This document shows, piece by piece, positions 27,023-36,040 of a DNA stretch of 64,000 bases; position 1 is the stretch's first letter, and each line of letters begins with the position of its first letter. This DNA is from Paenibacillus glycinis (lineage in GTDB: Bacteria > Bacillota > Bacilli > Paenibacillales > Paenibacillaceae), in NCBI RefSeq assembly GCF_009909185.1, contig NZ_JAAAMV010000017.1, positions 62,001 to 126,000 on the forward strand, read 5' to 3'. The notes beneath the pieces are model-generated. The model did no database searches, was not told the origin of the DNA, and worked only from the letters and a program-made list of their open reading frames with translations. The position numbers and the translations under genes were made by a program.

Positions 27023-28168
27023 ATGCGGAAGCTGCCGGCACGTGTCAGAATGATGCTCATGCTATTTATTTTCGTTTGCCTGCAGGCGTACGCGGGCTGG
27101 CATTTGAAGCTGTTTATCGGAGAGTGGCTGAACCTCGGCGGAGCTGCGTTCGAAGCCGTCTTTTGGCCGTTGTACGTGATCGTCGCCTTCGGGTATTTAT
27201 TCTCGCGCCTGCTGCGCAAGCGGCTTCCCGGACCCGTCGTGCTGACGTGGAAACGGGCGGGCGCGTACTGGGTTGCCGTATTCGAGTACGCCGTCGTCCT
27301 GCTCCCGTTCGCGGATCTGGCCGCCTGGCTGCTGCGCGCCTTGTCCATATCGAACGCGGACGCCATCTTGTACGTCGGCAGCGCCGTCATCGTCCTTATG
27401 CTCGCGATCATGCTCCGCGGCTCATGGAATGCCTGGTCGCCGATCGTGCGCGAATACGCCGTCGCGATCGATAAGCCGGCGGGCGGCTTGAAGGAGCTGC
27501 GCATCGCGGTCGCTTCCGACTTGCATCTGGGCACGACGGTCGGGAGGCGGCACCTGGACCGGCTCGTCCGGCGGGCGAATGCGCTGGAGCCGGATCTGAT
27601 GCTCCTGCCCGGCGACGTGCTGGACGACGACGTCGAGCCGTTCGTCCGATTCAATTTCGGGGACCAGCTGGCCCAAATCAAGGCGAAGTTCGGCACGTAC
27701 GCCGTTCTCGGCAATCACGAATATTACGGGGGCGGCATCGACATCTACGTGAAAGCGATGCACGGACTCGGCATCCCCGTGCTGCTCGACGAGACCGTGA
27801 CGATCGGAGACGGCGTTTACTTGATCGGCCGCAAGGACAAGACGGATCGCGACAGGGCGTCCGTCGCGGAACTGACGGCCGTCTTGAACGACGACAAGCC
27901 GCGCATCCTGATGGACCATCAGCCTTCGGCGATTCGGGAGATCGCCGGCGCGGGCGTCGATCTCTCGCTGCACGGCCACACGCATCGCGGCCAGATGGCG
28001 CCGAATCATTGGATCACGAGGCGGATTTTCGAATTGGATTGGGGCTACAAGCAGTTCGGATCCTTGCATGCGTTCGTCTCCTCCGGCTTCGGCACCTGGG
28101 GACCGCCGATCCGCATCGGCAGCCGCAGCGAGATCCTGTTCATCACCGTCAGGTTCGGCTGCCAATAG
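27023..28168 (+). CDS. Membrane-anchored metallophosphoesterase (YkuE/YaeI-like)
   Basis: A 381-residue protein with four hydrophobic helices in the first 150 residues and a calcineurin-type phosphoesterase domain after them. All five metal motifs are present: SDLHLG, LPGDVLDDD, LGNHEYYGG, MDHQP and LHGHTHRGQ. The soluble domain should bind two metals and hydrolyse a phosphoester. By analogy to YkuE and YaeI it may act on lipid-linked substrates at the membrane. The start ATG is behind GGGGAG; a longer upstream frame overlaps the AraC gene and is a shadow. Confidence 0.92.
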   Translation: MRKLPARVRMMLMLFIFVCLQAYAGWHLKLFIGEWLNLGGAAFEAVFWPLYVIVAFGYLFSRLLRKRLPGPVVLTWKRAGAYWVAVFEYAVVLLPFADLAAWLLRALSISNADAILYVGSAVIVLMLAIMLRGSWNAWSPIVREYAVAIDKPAGGLKELRIAVASDLHLGTTVGRRHLDRLVRRANALEPDLMLLPGDVLDDDVEPFVRFNFGDQLAQIKAKFGTYAVLGNHEYYGGGIDIYVKAMHGLGIPVLLDETVTIGDGVYLIGRKDKTDRDRASVAELTAVLNDDKPRILMDHQPSAIREIAGAGVDLSLHGHTHRGQMAPNHWITRRIFELDWGYKQFGSLHAFVSSGFGTWGPPIRIGSRSEILFITVRFGCQ

Positions 28169-28184
28169 TGACAACAAATTCGTA

Positions 28185-28213
28185 TTGGTCGCCGCCGTGA
28201 TCCGTCGTATAAT
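28185..28213 (+). promoter_or_regulatory. Promoter of the membrane hydrolase gene
   Basis: TTGGTC (28185-28190), a 17-base spacer and a perfect TATAAT (28208-28213) lie about 65 bases before the ATG. Confidence 0.75.
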
Positions 28214-28277
28214 TTACTAGCAGCTAGATTCGGAGAGAGACCTACAACGACGCATCGACGAGGAGTTGGAGCCGCAT

Positions 28278-30623
28278 ATGGACCTTGAATTGAATTCGCC
28301 GCTCATGCCGCTGCCAACCCCTCCGCAAAGGAAGCCCGCCTGGAGGCGGCTGGCGGCCTGGCTGATTTACCGCGGCAGGATGACGCTCCGTTTCGATACG
28401 ATGATCTGGCGTTTCGCCATGGCCGGGCTCTGGGTCGTATGCAGCGCGGTGCTCGTGATCACGGCGCTTGGCATGCCGACCGGCATCGGCATCGCGTTCG
28501 ACGCCGCGGTCGCGGTGGCGATCGGCACGCTTGGCATGGCCGCCGCGGGGTTGGCGGCAGCTTACGTATTGGCGCTTTGTTACGTGCCCGTCCCGCGGCT
28601 GACGACCGGCGTGCTCACGTTCACGGGCTTCGCGATGTGGTACGTGGGCGACAAAGCCGACATCGGCGACTGGATCTCGGTCGTGCTGGCAATGATTATC
28701 GCCGGCATCGGGTTGGCCGGCGGGTTGTTCGTCGGCCTGTTGGCGCATCGGCGCGTGCCGGTGCTGTTGAAGGTCGCGTTGATCGTCACGATCACGGTGT
28801 CCGGCCTCAGCTTCGACAGATGGCCGATGAACGTCTACGGCGACGTTCCCGCGGACGCGCAGCTGGTGACGGCCGAACCGGAGGTCGCGCAGATCGCGGC
28901 GGACAATCCGTCGGCGGACGGGCCGTATCCCGTGACGACCTTCACGTACGGAAGCGGCACCGACACCAAGCGGGACGAATTCGCCTCGGGCGCCGCATTG
29001 AAGTCGGAGTCCGTCGACGCCTCCGCATATATCCATCGCTGGAAATGGGTGAGAAGCCTGTTCTGGGGCTTCGACGAAACCAAGCTTCCGGTTAACGGCC
29101 GCGTGTGGATGCCGGAAGGAAACGGACCGTTTCCGCTCGTGTTGATCGTGCACGGCAACCATCTGATGGAGCAGTTTTCCGACGAAGGCTACGCGTACCT
29201 GGGCGAAATGCTCGCAAGCCGCGGATTCATCGCCGTGTCGGTGGACGAGAATTTCCTGAACTATTCGTTCTGGGGCAACATTCCCGACAACGACATGAAG
29301 GTGCGGGCATGGATGCTGCTGAAGCATCTGCAGCAGATCGAGACGTTCGACGAGCAGGCGGGCAGCCCGTTTTATCGCAAGGTCGACCTGCGGCAGGTCG
29401 CGCTGATCGGCCATTCCCGCGGCGGGCAAGCGGTCGCCATGGCGGCGGACCGCTCCGCGTGGTTCGACAAGGACAAGACGCTCGCGAGCCTCGACGCCGT
29501 GAAGATCCAAGCCGTGATCGCGATCGCCCCGACGGACACGAACGTGGACAAGAAGAAAGCGCAGCTGAAGGATACGTACTACCTGTCGCTGCAGGGCGCG
29601 AGCGACGGCGACGTCGACACGTTCGGCGGCGAGCGCCAATACATCCGATCCAGCTTCACGCCGGGTTCCGACCGCTTCAAGGCGACATTGTACATCGGGG
29701 AAGCGAATCACAGCCGCTTCAATACGAGCTGGGGCACGATGGACGACAGCTTGCCCGGGGGGCTGCTCCTCCGGAAGGACGAGATGATGGACGCCGACGA
29801 CCAGCGTCAGGTCGCGAAAGTGTATGTCGGCGCGTTCCTGGAAACCGCGCTCCACGGGAACGTTCGGTACGAGTCGCTGTTCAGCGATTACCGCACGGGC
29901 GAATCCTGGCTGCCGGCCGCGACGTACTTGAACCGGTTCGAGAACGGCAGCTTCCTGCCGCTCGCGCGGATCGACGAAGATTACGACAAGACGAAACTGA
30001 CCAACGGCGCGACCGCCAAAGCGGAACGCCTGCAATGGTCCGAAGCCGCGGCGGAAGACCGCGACGGGAACGACAAGGGCACCCGCGGCGCGGTGCTGCA
30101 GTGGAAGCAGGGGGACGGCAGCTACTCGCTACTCCTCCCGGAATCGGTCGATGCGCTCCATGACCGCACTTCGAAGGCGCAGCAGGAATTGGTCTTCAAC
30201 ATGACGAATTTGGAAAGGGACTTGCCCGGCTTCAATCAAGATTCGGACAAGGACGGCGGCGCGGGCATTCCGCTGCCGCAAGTGGAGATCGAATTGCGGA
30301 GCCGCAACGGCGCGGCCGCGCGGCTGCCGCTCTCCGAGTTCAAGGCGGTCGTGCCGCTGCCCTACACGCACTTCACCTTGTTCCCGTGGATGGAGAACAG
30401 CGTCATGAACGGCAAGTACAAGGAACCGACGGAACCGGTGTTTCAGACGTACGGCCTTCCCTTCGACCGGTTCCAAGCGATCAACCCCGAATTCGACCCC
30501 GCCCATTTGTCGCAGGTGACGTTCTATTTTACCAGCGACCGGGGTAAAGTCATGCTGGACGATATCGGCATCGCCGATGTCGTCAGGGTCATGAGCGCGG
30601 GAATAGAAGAAAAATCGCCCTAG
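28278..30623 (+). CDS. Large membrane protein with alpha/beta-hydrolase domain
   Basis: A 781-residue protein. About four membrane helices fill residues 40-190. A hydrolase domain follows, with the oxyanion region LVLIVHGNH, the nucleophile elbow GHSRGGQ and DTNVDKKKAQLKD and YIGEANHSRFN segments toward the acid and histidine positions. The layout resembles chlorophyllase and platelet-activating-factor acetylhydrolase-like enzymes fused to a membrane domain. The last 250 residues are of unknown fold. I took the ATG at 28278 with TTGGAG before it rather than the TTG 12 bases upstream. A strong promoter precedes it. A fucU-like gene follows 13 bases after the stop, indicating one transcript. 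The substrate is not known. Confidence 0.85.
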   Translation: MDLELNSPLMPLPTPPQRKPAWRRLAAWLIYRGRMTLRFDTMIWRFAMAGLWVVCSAVLVITALGMPTGIGIAFDAAVAVAIGTLGMAAAGLAAAYVLALCYVPVPRLTTGVLTFTGFAMWYVGDKADIGDWISVVLAMIIAGIGLAGGLFVGLLAHRRVPVLLKVALIVTITVSGLSFDRWPMNVYGDVPADAQLVTAEPEVAQIAADNPSADGPYPVTTFTYGSGTDTKRDEFASGAALKSESVDASAYIHRWKWVRSLFWGFDETKLPVNGRVWMPEGNGPFPLVLIVHGNHLMEQFSDEGYAYLGEMLASRGFIAVSVDENFLNYSFWGNIPDNDMKVRAWMLLKHLQQIETFDEQAGSPFYRKVDLRQVALIGHSRGGQAVAMAADRSAWFDKDKTLASLDAVKIQAVIAIAPTDTNVDKKKAQLKDTYYLSLQGASDGDVDTFGGERQYIRSSFTPGSDRFKATLYIGEANHSRFNTSWGTMDDSLPGGLLLRKDEMMDADDQRQVAKVYVGAFLETALHGNVRYESLFSDYRTGESWLPAATYLNRFENGSFLPLARIDEDYDKTKLTNGATAKAERLQWSEAAAEDRDGNDKGTRGAVLQWKQGDGSYSLLLPESVDALHDRTSKAQQELVFNMTNLERDLPGFNQDSDKDGGAGIPLPQVEIELRSRNGAAARLPLSEFKAVVPLPYTHFTLFPWMENSVMNGKYKEPTEPVFQTYGLPFDRFQAINPEFDPAHLSQVTFYFTSDRGKVMLDDIGIADVVRVMSAGIEEKSP

Positions 30624-30636
30624 GAGGATTCACGAC

Positions 30637-31065
30637 ATGCTCATCGGCATTCCGAAAATCATTTCTCCCGACCTGCTCAAGGTATTGATGGAAATGGGCC
30701 ATGGGGACGAAATCGTGCTCGCAGACGCCAATTTTCCGGCGGCGAGCCATGCGCAGCGGTTGATTCGCTGCGACGGCCATCCCATCCCGGAGCTGCTGGA
30801 CGGCATTCTCCGGTTGTTCCCGCTCGATCCGTACGTGGCCAAGCCGGCCGCGCTGATGGAGGTCGTGCCCGGCGATACGGTCAAGACGCCGATTTGGGAC
30901 GTCTACGGTACGCTCATTCGCGAACGCGCCGGTCTGGAAGCGCCGTTCGAAACGGTGGAACGCTTCGCGTTCTACGAACGGGCCCGCAAGGCGTACGCCA
31001 TCGTGGCGACGGGGGAAGGCGCTCTATATGCGAACCTCATCCTCAAGAAAGGCGTCATTTCATAA
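30637..31065 (+). CDS. FucU/RbsD-family sugar mutarotase
   Basis: A 142-residue protein that matches L-fucose mutarotase along its length: MLIGIPKIISPDLLKVLMEMGHGDEIVLADANFP at the start, with the conserved His of GHGD, and RARKAYAIVATGE near the end. It would interconvert the alpha and beta anomers of fucose or a related sugar. ATG has TAGGAGGA upstream, 13 bases behind the hydrolase gene. No fucose isomerase or kinase is near, but alpha-galactosidase follows on the same strand. Confidence 0.93.
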   Translation: MLIGIPKIISPDLLKVLMEMGHGDEIVLADANFPAASHAQRLIRCDGHPIPELLDGILRLFPLDPYVAKPAALMEVVPGDTVKTPIWDVYGTLIRERAGLEAPFETVERFAFYERARKAYAIVATGEGALYANLILKKGVIS

Positions 31066-31080
31066 GGTTCCGGCCAGGCC

Positions 31081-31118
31081 GGCCGTCTCTGGGAAGAATC
31101 GGGGACGGTCGTTTTTTT
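31081..31118 (+). terminator. Probable terminator after the fucU-like gene
   Basis: An imperfect hairpin (GGCCGTCT facing GGACGGTC) is followed by eight T residues. The remaining gap up to 31333 shows no gene. Confidence 0.65.
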
Positions 31119-31333
31119 TATGGGCGTTCTGGCAAAACGATGCCGAAAACGGAACGTTTGGAGGCGATGCAGCCGTATGCGGGAAAGTGAAGATTCAACC
31201 TACAATCCTCCATAGGATCGCTAAAAGCCTCCATGTCATGCAACGCTTGTTCCCCCTATACTTGTAGACGGCTGGCGTATAACGCATCGCACCCGGTCAG
31301 CATCGTTTATTCCATAGGGAGGTTATTTCGTTC

Positions 31334-33520
31334 ATGTCGATAAAATTCCATGCCGAGAGCGGTTTGTTTCATCTGCAGACACGTTCGATGAGCTACATGT
31401 TCCAAGCGCTGGAGGGCTTTCCCGCGCATGTTTACTGGGGACGCAAGATCAGCGAGGGCAGCGCGGAGCGCCTGCTGCAGCGCGTCGAGCGGGCATCCTT
31501 CTCCCCCAATCCGGTTCCCGCGGACCGTTCGATCTCGCTCGATACGCTGCCGCAGGAGTATCCGGGTTACGGCTCGAGCGACTTCCGGAGCCCGGCTTAT
31601 GCCGTGCAGCATGCGAACGGCACGACCGTCACCGAGCTCCTCTACGTATCCCATGCGATTCAAGCCGGCAAGCCCGCGCTGGCAGGACTTCCGGCCGTCT
31701 ACGCGGAGCGCGCGGACGAAGCGGAGACGCTGATCGTCACGCTGGAGGACAAGCCGTCCGGCTTAAAGGTCGAATTGTCGTACACGGTATTCGAAGCGTT
31801 CGACGCGGTGATCCGCTCCGCGCGCCTGATCAACGCGGGCGACGATGTCCTGCAGCTCACGAGAGCGCTCAGCTTCAGCGTCGACCTGCCGCACGACCGG
31901 TTCGAGCTGCTGCAGCTCTCCGGCTCTTGGGCGCGCGAGCGTTACGTGCACAAGCGCGCGCTGACGCCGGGCATCCAGGCGATCGAAAGCCGCCGCGGAT
32001 CCAGCAGCCATAACAATAACCCGTTCTTCGCGCTCTTGTCCGACGGCGCGACGGAAGACCACGGCGACGTCTACGGCTTCAGCCTCGTCTACAGCGGCAG
32101 CTTCGCGGGCGGCGTGGAAGTCGATCAATTCCATACGTCCCGCGCGTACATGGGCATCAATCCGTTCGATTTCTCCTGGCGCCTGGAAGCCGGCGAATCG
32201 TTCCAAACGCCGGAAGCGGTCATGGTCTTCTCCCATGAAGGGCTCGGCGCCATGTCCCGCACCTATCACGAGCTGTACCTCACGAGATTGTGCCGCGGCG
32301 CCTTCCGCGACGCGATCCGCCCAATCCTGGTCAACAACTGGGAAGCGACGTACTTCGATTTCAACGCCGACAAGATCGAAGCCATCGCCAAAGCGGGCAG
32401 CGAGCTCGGGATCGAATTGTTCGTGCTCGACGACGGCTGGTTCGGCCGTCGCGACAGCGACAACAGCTCGCTCGGCGACTGGATCGTCGACAAGAACAAG
32501 CTTCCGAACGGGTTGGAAGACCTGGCGGAGCGGGTTCGCAACCACGGCCTTGAATTCGGGCTCTGGTTCGAGCCGGAGATGGTCTCGCCGGACAGCGACC
32601 TGTACCGCGCGCATCCAGACTGGTGCCTGCATGTACCGGGACGCCGCCGTTCCGAAGGCCGTCAGCAGCTTATTCTGGACCTGTCCCGCGCGGACGTGCA
32701 GGCCTATATCATGGAGTCGGTGAGCAGCATTCTCGCGAGCGCGCCGATCACGTACGTGAAGTGGGACATGAACCGCAACATGTCCGAGATCGGCTCGGCG
32801 CTGTTGCCGGCCAACCGCCAGCGCGAGACGGCGCACCGGTACATGCTCGGTCTCTATAACGTGCTCGAGCAAATCACGTCTGCCTTCCCGAAGGTGCTGT
32901 TCGAAAGCTGCTCCGGCGGCGGCGGACGTTTCGATCCCGGCATGCTCTATTACATGCCGCAGACGTGGACGAGCGACAACTCGGACGCCGTCAGCCGATT
33001 GAAGATCCAGTACGGCACGAGCATCGTGTACCCGGTGAGCGCCATGGGCGCCCATGTTTCCGCCGTGCCGAACCATCAGGTGCACCGCAACACGCCGCTC
33101 AAGACGCGCGGCGACGTCGCGATGTCCGGCAATTTCGGCTACGAGCTGGATCTGACCCAATTTACGGACGCGGAGAAAGAGGAAGTGAAGCGGCAGGTCG
33201 AGCAGGTCAAGGAAGTGCGCGGACTCGTCCAATACGGCAGCTTCCACCGGCTGCTCAGCCCGTTCGAGGGCAATGAGACCGCCTGGATGTTCGTATCGCC
33301 GGATCGGCGCGAGGCGCTAGTCGTGCATGTGGTCGTGCTGAACGAAGCGCATGCGCCGCTTGGCCGCCTGAAGCTGAAAGGCTTGAATGCCGATTTCCGG
33401 TACGAGCGGATCGGAACGGACGACATCGCCGGCGGGGACGAGCTCATGTACGCCGGCGTCGCCAAGGAGCGGGCGGACGGCGATTATTTCAGCACGGTAT
33501 ACCGCTTCCGGGCCAAGTAA
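31334..33520 (+). CDS. Alpha-galactosidase, GH36
   Basis: A 728-residue glycoside hydrolase of family 36, the usual full length. The N-terminal beta-supersandwich is followed by a TIM barrel carrying the catalytic nucleophile Asp in YVKWDMNRN (about residue 477) and the acid/base Asp in WTSDNSD (about 547). ELFVLDDGWFGRRDSD, LWFEPEM and SCSGGGGRFD are also diagnostic. It cleaves alpha-1,6-galactosides such as melibiose and raffinose. No signal peptide, so it is intracellular. ATG has GGGAGG upstream. A GH4 alpha-galactosidase lies 6 kb downstream. Confidence 0.96.
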   Translation: MSIKFHAESGLFHLQTRSMSYMFQALEGFPAHVYWGRKISEGSAERLLQRVERASFSPNPVPADRSISLDTLPQEYPGYGSSDFRSPAYAVQHANGTTVTELLYVSHAIQAGKPALAGLPAVYAERADEAETLIVTLEDKPSGLKVELSYTVFEAFDAVIRSARLINAGDDVLQLTRALSFSVDLPHDRFELLQLSGSWARERYVHKRALTPGIQAIESRRGSSSHNNNPFFALLSDGATEDHGDVYGFSLVYSGSFAGGVEVDQFHTSRAYMGINPFDFSWRLEAGESFQTPEAVMVFSHEGLGAMSRTYHELYLTRLCRGAFRDAIRPILVNNWEATYFDFNADKIEAIAKAGSELGIELFVLDDGWFGRRDSDNSSLGDWIVDKNKLPNGLEDLAERVRNHGLEFGLWFEPEMVSPDSDLYRAHPDWCLHVPGRRRSEGRQQLILDLSRADVQAYIMESVSSILASAPITYVKWDMNRNMSEIGSALLPANRQRETAHRYMLGLYNVLEQITSAFPKVLFESCSGGGGRFDPGMLYYMPQTWTSDNSDAVSRLKIQYGTSIVYPVSAMGAHVSAVPNHQVHRNTPLKTRGDVAMSGNFGYELDLTQFTDAEKEEVKRQVEQVKEVRGLVQYGSFHRLLSPFEGNETAWMFVSPDRREALVVHVVVLNEAHAPLGRLKLKGLNADFRYERIGTDDIAGGDELMYAGVAKERADGDYFSTVYRFRAK

Positions 33521-33630
33521 CTCCGGTCGTCCCGACAAATAGACGGCCCATCAGGTACAAATGACGGGACAACCCGTCTCCCTTCCCCATATGCTATAGG
33601 GCAGCGAAGTCTGAAGGGAGAGTGGGACAA

Positions 33631-34023
33631 GTGCCGCATACGATCGTTTGCAGTACCTCGGCCGTTTTTGGCATCATGCTGACCTTCTCGTTCGGTATTT
33701 GGCCGGAATCCCTGACGTTGCTTCTGGTCGCCATGGGGGTCGACTACGTGACGGGAACCACCGCTGCCATACGAGAGAAGAGAGGGCTGAACAGCTCTGT
33801 CGGTTCTTGGGGATTGGCGCGCAAGGGCATGATGCTGCTCGTGATCATGCTCGCGCATCGCATCGACATCCTGATGGAGCTTAACAATATCGCGATGGGC
33901 GGAGCGGTTTACTTCTATTTGGCAAACGAACTTATTTCCATCACCGAGAACCTGGGCCGGATCGGCGTTCCGATGCCGGACCGGCTGCGCCAGCTGATCG
34001 AGGTGCTCAAAAATAAAAAGTAG
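33631..34023 (+). CDS. Holin-like small membrane protein (TcdE/phage holin 4 family)
   Basis: About 130 residues with three or four hydrophobic helices and the family signature MGVDYVTGTTAAIREKRGLNSSVGSWGLARKGMMLL. Phage versions form lesions in the membrane that release the endolysin. Here no phage genes and no endolysin are adjacent, so it is a chromosomal orphan. I prefer the GTG at 33631, which has AAGGGAG at 10 bases, over the GTG at 33622 where the site would be too close. A terminator follows. Confidence 0.85.
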   Translation: MPHTIVCSTSAVFGIMLTFSFGIWPESLTLLLVAMGVDYVTGTTAAIREKRGLNSSVGSWGLARKGMMLLVIMLAHRIDILMELNNIAMGGAVYFYLANELISITENLGRIGVPMPDRLRQLIEVLKNKK

Positions 34024-34043
34024 CCGTATAGCGCTCCGGCATC

Positions 34044-34079
34044 GAGGCCATCCTGAGACGGGATGGCTTCTTTTTTTTT
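34044..34079 (+). terminator. Terminator after the holin-like gene
   Basis: Arms GAGGCCATCC and GGATGGCTTC around a short loop, followed by nine T residues. Confidence 0.93.
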
Positions 34080-34170
34080 GTTCTCGGGCGCCTCCGGTCG
34101 CATTGCGCATTCGACATCGGTTTGTTATAATGGGAACAAATGTTCTTATTATTCGATTTGGAGGGGACCT

Positions 34171-34623
34171 ATGGTGCTGGATACGGAGACGCGCACGGCG
34201 CAGCTCGTCAAGGAGGCGCCGCCGGCCTGGCCCGGCAGGGAGACGCAAGGCGATGGCGAATCGCCGCCGGCGCAGCTTGGCAAGGAGCTGGAGCTCGTGA
34301 AGAGGTATGTGCTGCTCGGGGTTGTCAAGGCCGTACTGGAGCATGATATCCGCATCGTGGGAGCGGCGCCGACGAAACTGCCGCGTTTGTACGAATCCAT
34401 GCTGCGCGGGCTGCAGGACCGCGTTCTGCTGGAGCTGGCCGATCTGCGCAAGCAGTTCAAGGCAAGCGGAATCGGGGTATACGAGGAGAAACGGACCAGG
34501 GAAGCCTTGACGGCCAGCTACCGCTGCATGGGGTACCAGAGATCGTTTTCCATGCCGTGGACGTTCGTGAAGGCGGAATCGGAACGGGTGCTCAAAGCGT
34601 ATCTTCGAACCGATCGGAGATAA
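34171..34623 (+). CDS. Conserved hypothetical protein, YhjD-like
   Basis: A 150-residue soluble protein. After a variable N-terminus of about 40 residues, the remainder (VLEHDIRIVGAAPTKLPRLY to AYLRTDRR) has the spacing of conserved residues I associate with Bacillus YhjD, a small protein of unknown function. Mostly helical and charged. ATG 34171 follows GGAGGGG. The longer upstream frame is not supported. Confidence 0.6.
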   Translation: MVLDTETRTAQLVKEAPPAWPGRETQGDGESPPAQLGKELELVKRYVLLGVVKAVLEHDIRIVGAAPTKLPRLYESMLRGLQDRVLLELADLRKQFKASGIGVYEEKRTREALTASYRCMGYQRSFSMPWTFVKAESERVLKAYLRTDRR

Positions 34624-34776
34624 GCGCGGTATCATCCGTTATCTGTCAAATAACGTTCATCGTTTTGTCAAAAAAAGAAAAAAGTTTATCGGTTGACACA
34701 GTTTAAGGTTGAGAATATCGGACGATCTTAGGTAATATAAGGAGTAGACATTTGATGAAAAGGGGAGCAAGAAGCA

Positions 34777-35160
34777 ATGCATAAGTGGATTATGTTTGTC
34801 GTTTTCGCTGCGGCTTCGGTTCTGGGCATTATTTTGCTGACGACTCAGCTTCCGGGCAAACCGGTCGATGAAGCTGCATCGCTGCCGCCGGGCGAAAGTT
34901 TGATGAAAGTGGAAGCTTCCGCGGACTTCGTTTTTGACCAAAAGGAATATCACGTCAAGAAAGGCGATAAAGTGAAGCTGGAGCTCGTCAACAAAAGCGG
35001 CATTCACGGTCTTGCCATTCCTGACCTCGGCATTGAATTGAAGGGCGATAAGCTGTCGCAAGAGGTAACGTTCGATAAGGCGGGTACGTTCGAGATGCAC
35101 TGTGCCGTCATGTGCGGCGTAGGCCATGCGGATATGAAATCCGTGCTGATCGTTGAATAA
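34777..35160 (+). CDS. Membrane-anchored cupredoxin with CuA-type site
   Basis: A 127-residue protein. One N-terminal membrane helix (about 5-22) anchors a single cupredoxin domain outside the cell. The copper-site residues are His77 (GIHGLAIP) and Cys109, Cys113, His117 and Met120 in the segment CAVMCGVGHADM, with exactly the C-x3-C-x3-H-x2-M spacing of the binuclear CuA site in cytochrome c oxidase subunit II. It lacks the second transmembrane helix of subunit II. It may carry electrons or deliver copper. ATG follows AGGGGAGC. No oxidase gene is near. A terminator follows. Confidence 0.9.
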   Translation: MHKWIMFVVFAAASVLGIILLTTQLPGKPVDEAASLPPGESLMKVEASADFVFDQKEYHVKKGDKVKLELVNKSGIHGLAIPDLGIELKGDKLSQEVTFDKAGTFEMHCAVMCGVGHADMKSVLIVE

Positions 35161-35169
35161 GCAAAACAA

Positions 35170-35195
35170 AAGGAGCCCGCTGCGGCTCCTTTTTT
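35170..35195 (+). terminator. Terminator after the cupredoxin gene
   Basis: Arms AAGGAGCC and GGCTCCTT around CGCTGC, followed by a T run. Confidence 0.93.
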
Positions 35196-35239
35196 AACAC
35201 CTGGCCATGCAGAGGCGGACGATAGCGCGCATCGGCCCG

Positions 35240-35497
35240 CTAATCGTAGGAATGACGGCGGCTTCTGCTTCTGCCGATGGCCCAATCGCAGATGAAGCCG
35301 AGCAGCGCCCACGTGGCGACGGTGAGCACGTACATAAGGTAGACGTTGACCTGGTGAATGTCCACGATCATGTCCGCGATCCAGGCGGGAACGCTGAACA
35401 TGAAGAAGACCATGTTATGCGGATCGTATCCCGTGGAATTGTAGAGGCATAACGCGACGCCGATGAGCGTGGCCGTGATCGTGACCGGATAACGCAT
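35240..35497 (-). CDS. Small membrane protein of unknown function
   Basis: 85 residues with three hydrophobic segments (VTITATLIGVALCLYN, NMVFFMFSVPAWIADMIV and YLMYVLTVATWALLGFICDW) and a basic tail. Not recognised. ATG 35497 has AAAGGAG with good spacing; the ATG just upstream would touch that site. It is convergent with the cupredoxin gene and divergent to the Dabb gene. Confidence 0.7.
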   Translation of the reverse strand: MRYPVTITATLIGVALCLYNSTGYDPHNMVFFMFSVPAWIADMIVDIHQVNVYLMYVLTVATWALLGFICDWAIGRSRSRRHSYD

Positions 35498-35607
35498 GAG
35501 CTGCATCTCCTTTGCTGGAAGATTGCCGAGTGGCGGCACCTTGCGTTATTATGTGACAAAAGGGTGCAGCGCATCCCGACCACAATTTATGAAGGAGCGA
35601 ACTTATC

Positions 35608-35895
35608 ATGATTACGCATATCGTAATGTTCAAACTCAAGGACGGCAGCCCGGAGAACGTCGCGCGAACGGTGCAAGTGCTCAAGAATATGGAAGGCAAG
35701 ATCGACGAGCTGCGCTCCATCGAAGTCGGCACCGACATCATTCATTCGGAGCGTTCGTACCATATTGCCCTCGTGACCCGCTTCGATTCCTTGGAGGCGC
35801 TTAACGCGTACCAGGTTCACCCGGAACACAAAAAAGTCATCGCGCATATGAGCGAAGTTCGCGAAGCTTCGGTAAGCGTAGATTACGAAACGTAA
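35608..35895 (+). CDS. Dabb-family (stress-responsive alpha/beta barrel) protein
   Basis: A 95-residue ferredoxin-like dimeric barrel protein. Opening with ITHIVMFKLKDGS and containing VTRFDSLEALNAYQVHPEHKKV is diagnostic of the Dabb family. The catalytic or binding role is unknown in most bacteria. ATG follows GAAGGAG. A small membrane peptide gene begins 16 bases after its stop. Confidence 0.92.
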   Translation: MITHIVMFKLKDGSPENVARTVQVLKNMEGKIDELRSIEVGTDIIHSERSYHIALVTRFDSLEALNAYQVHPEHKKVIAHMSEVREASVSVDYET

Positions 35896-35911
35896 GGACG
35901 GGCCATAACTA

Positions 35912-36019
35912 ATGGGTGACGTTTTCGAAATGATGACTTACCTGATCGTCATTATCATCAGTCTTATCGTGATGACGGTCTGGCTGAAACGCAAGGCACG
36001 CAAGAACAAACGGTCTTAA
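35912..36019 (+). CDS. 35-residue single-helix membrane peptide
   Basis: The short frame starts MGDVFEMMTYLIVIIISL and ends with a basic tail KRKARKNKRS. One membrane helix with positive-inside tail is clear. The ribosome site is only AAGGACG at about 12 bases, so translation may be weak or coupled to the upstream Dabb gene. The next gene starts 21 bases later. Not recognised. Confidence 0.55.
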   Translation: MGDVFEMMTYLIVIIISLIVMTVWLKRKARKNKRS

Positions 36020-36040
36020 CCGGAATCCGAGGTACGAGCA

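Noticed and set aside
28242-30035. A 597-codon open frame opposite the membrane hydrolase gene
   Set aside because: Arg/His-rich antisense shadow; promoter, ribosome site and motifs support the plus-strand gene.
33631-34023. A prophage remnant indicated by the holin-like gene
   Set aside because: No integrase, capsid, tail, endolysin or att repeats in the neighbourhood; flanking genes are ordinary chromosomal genes.
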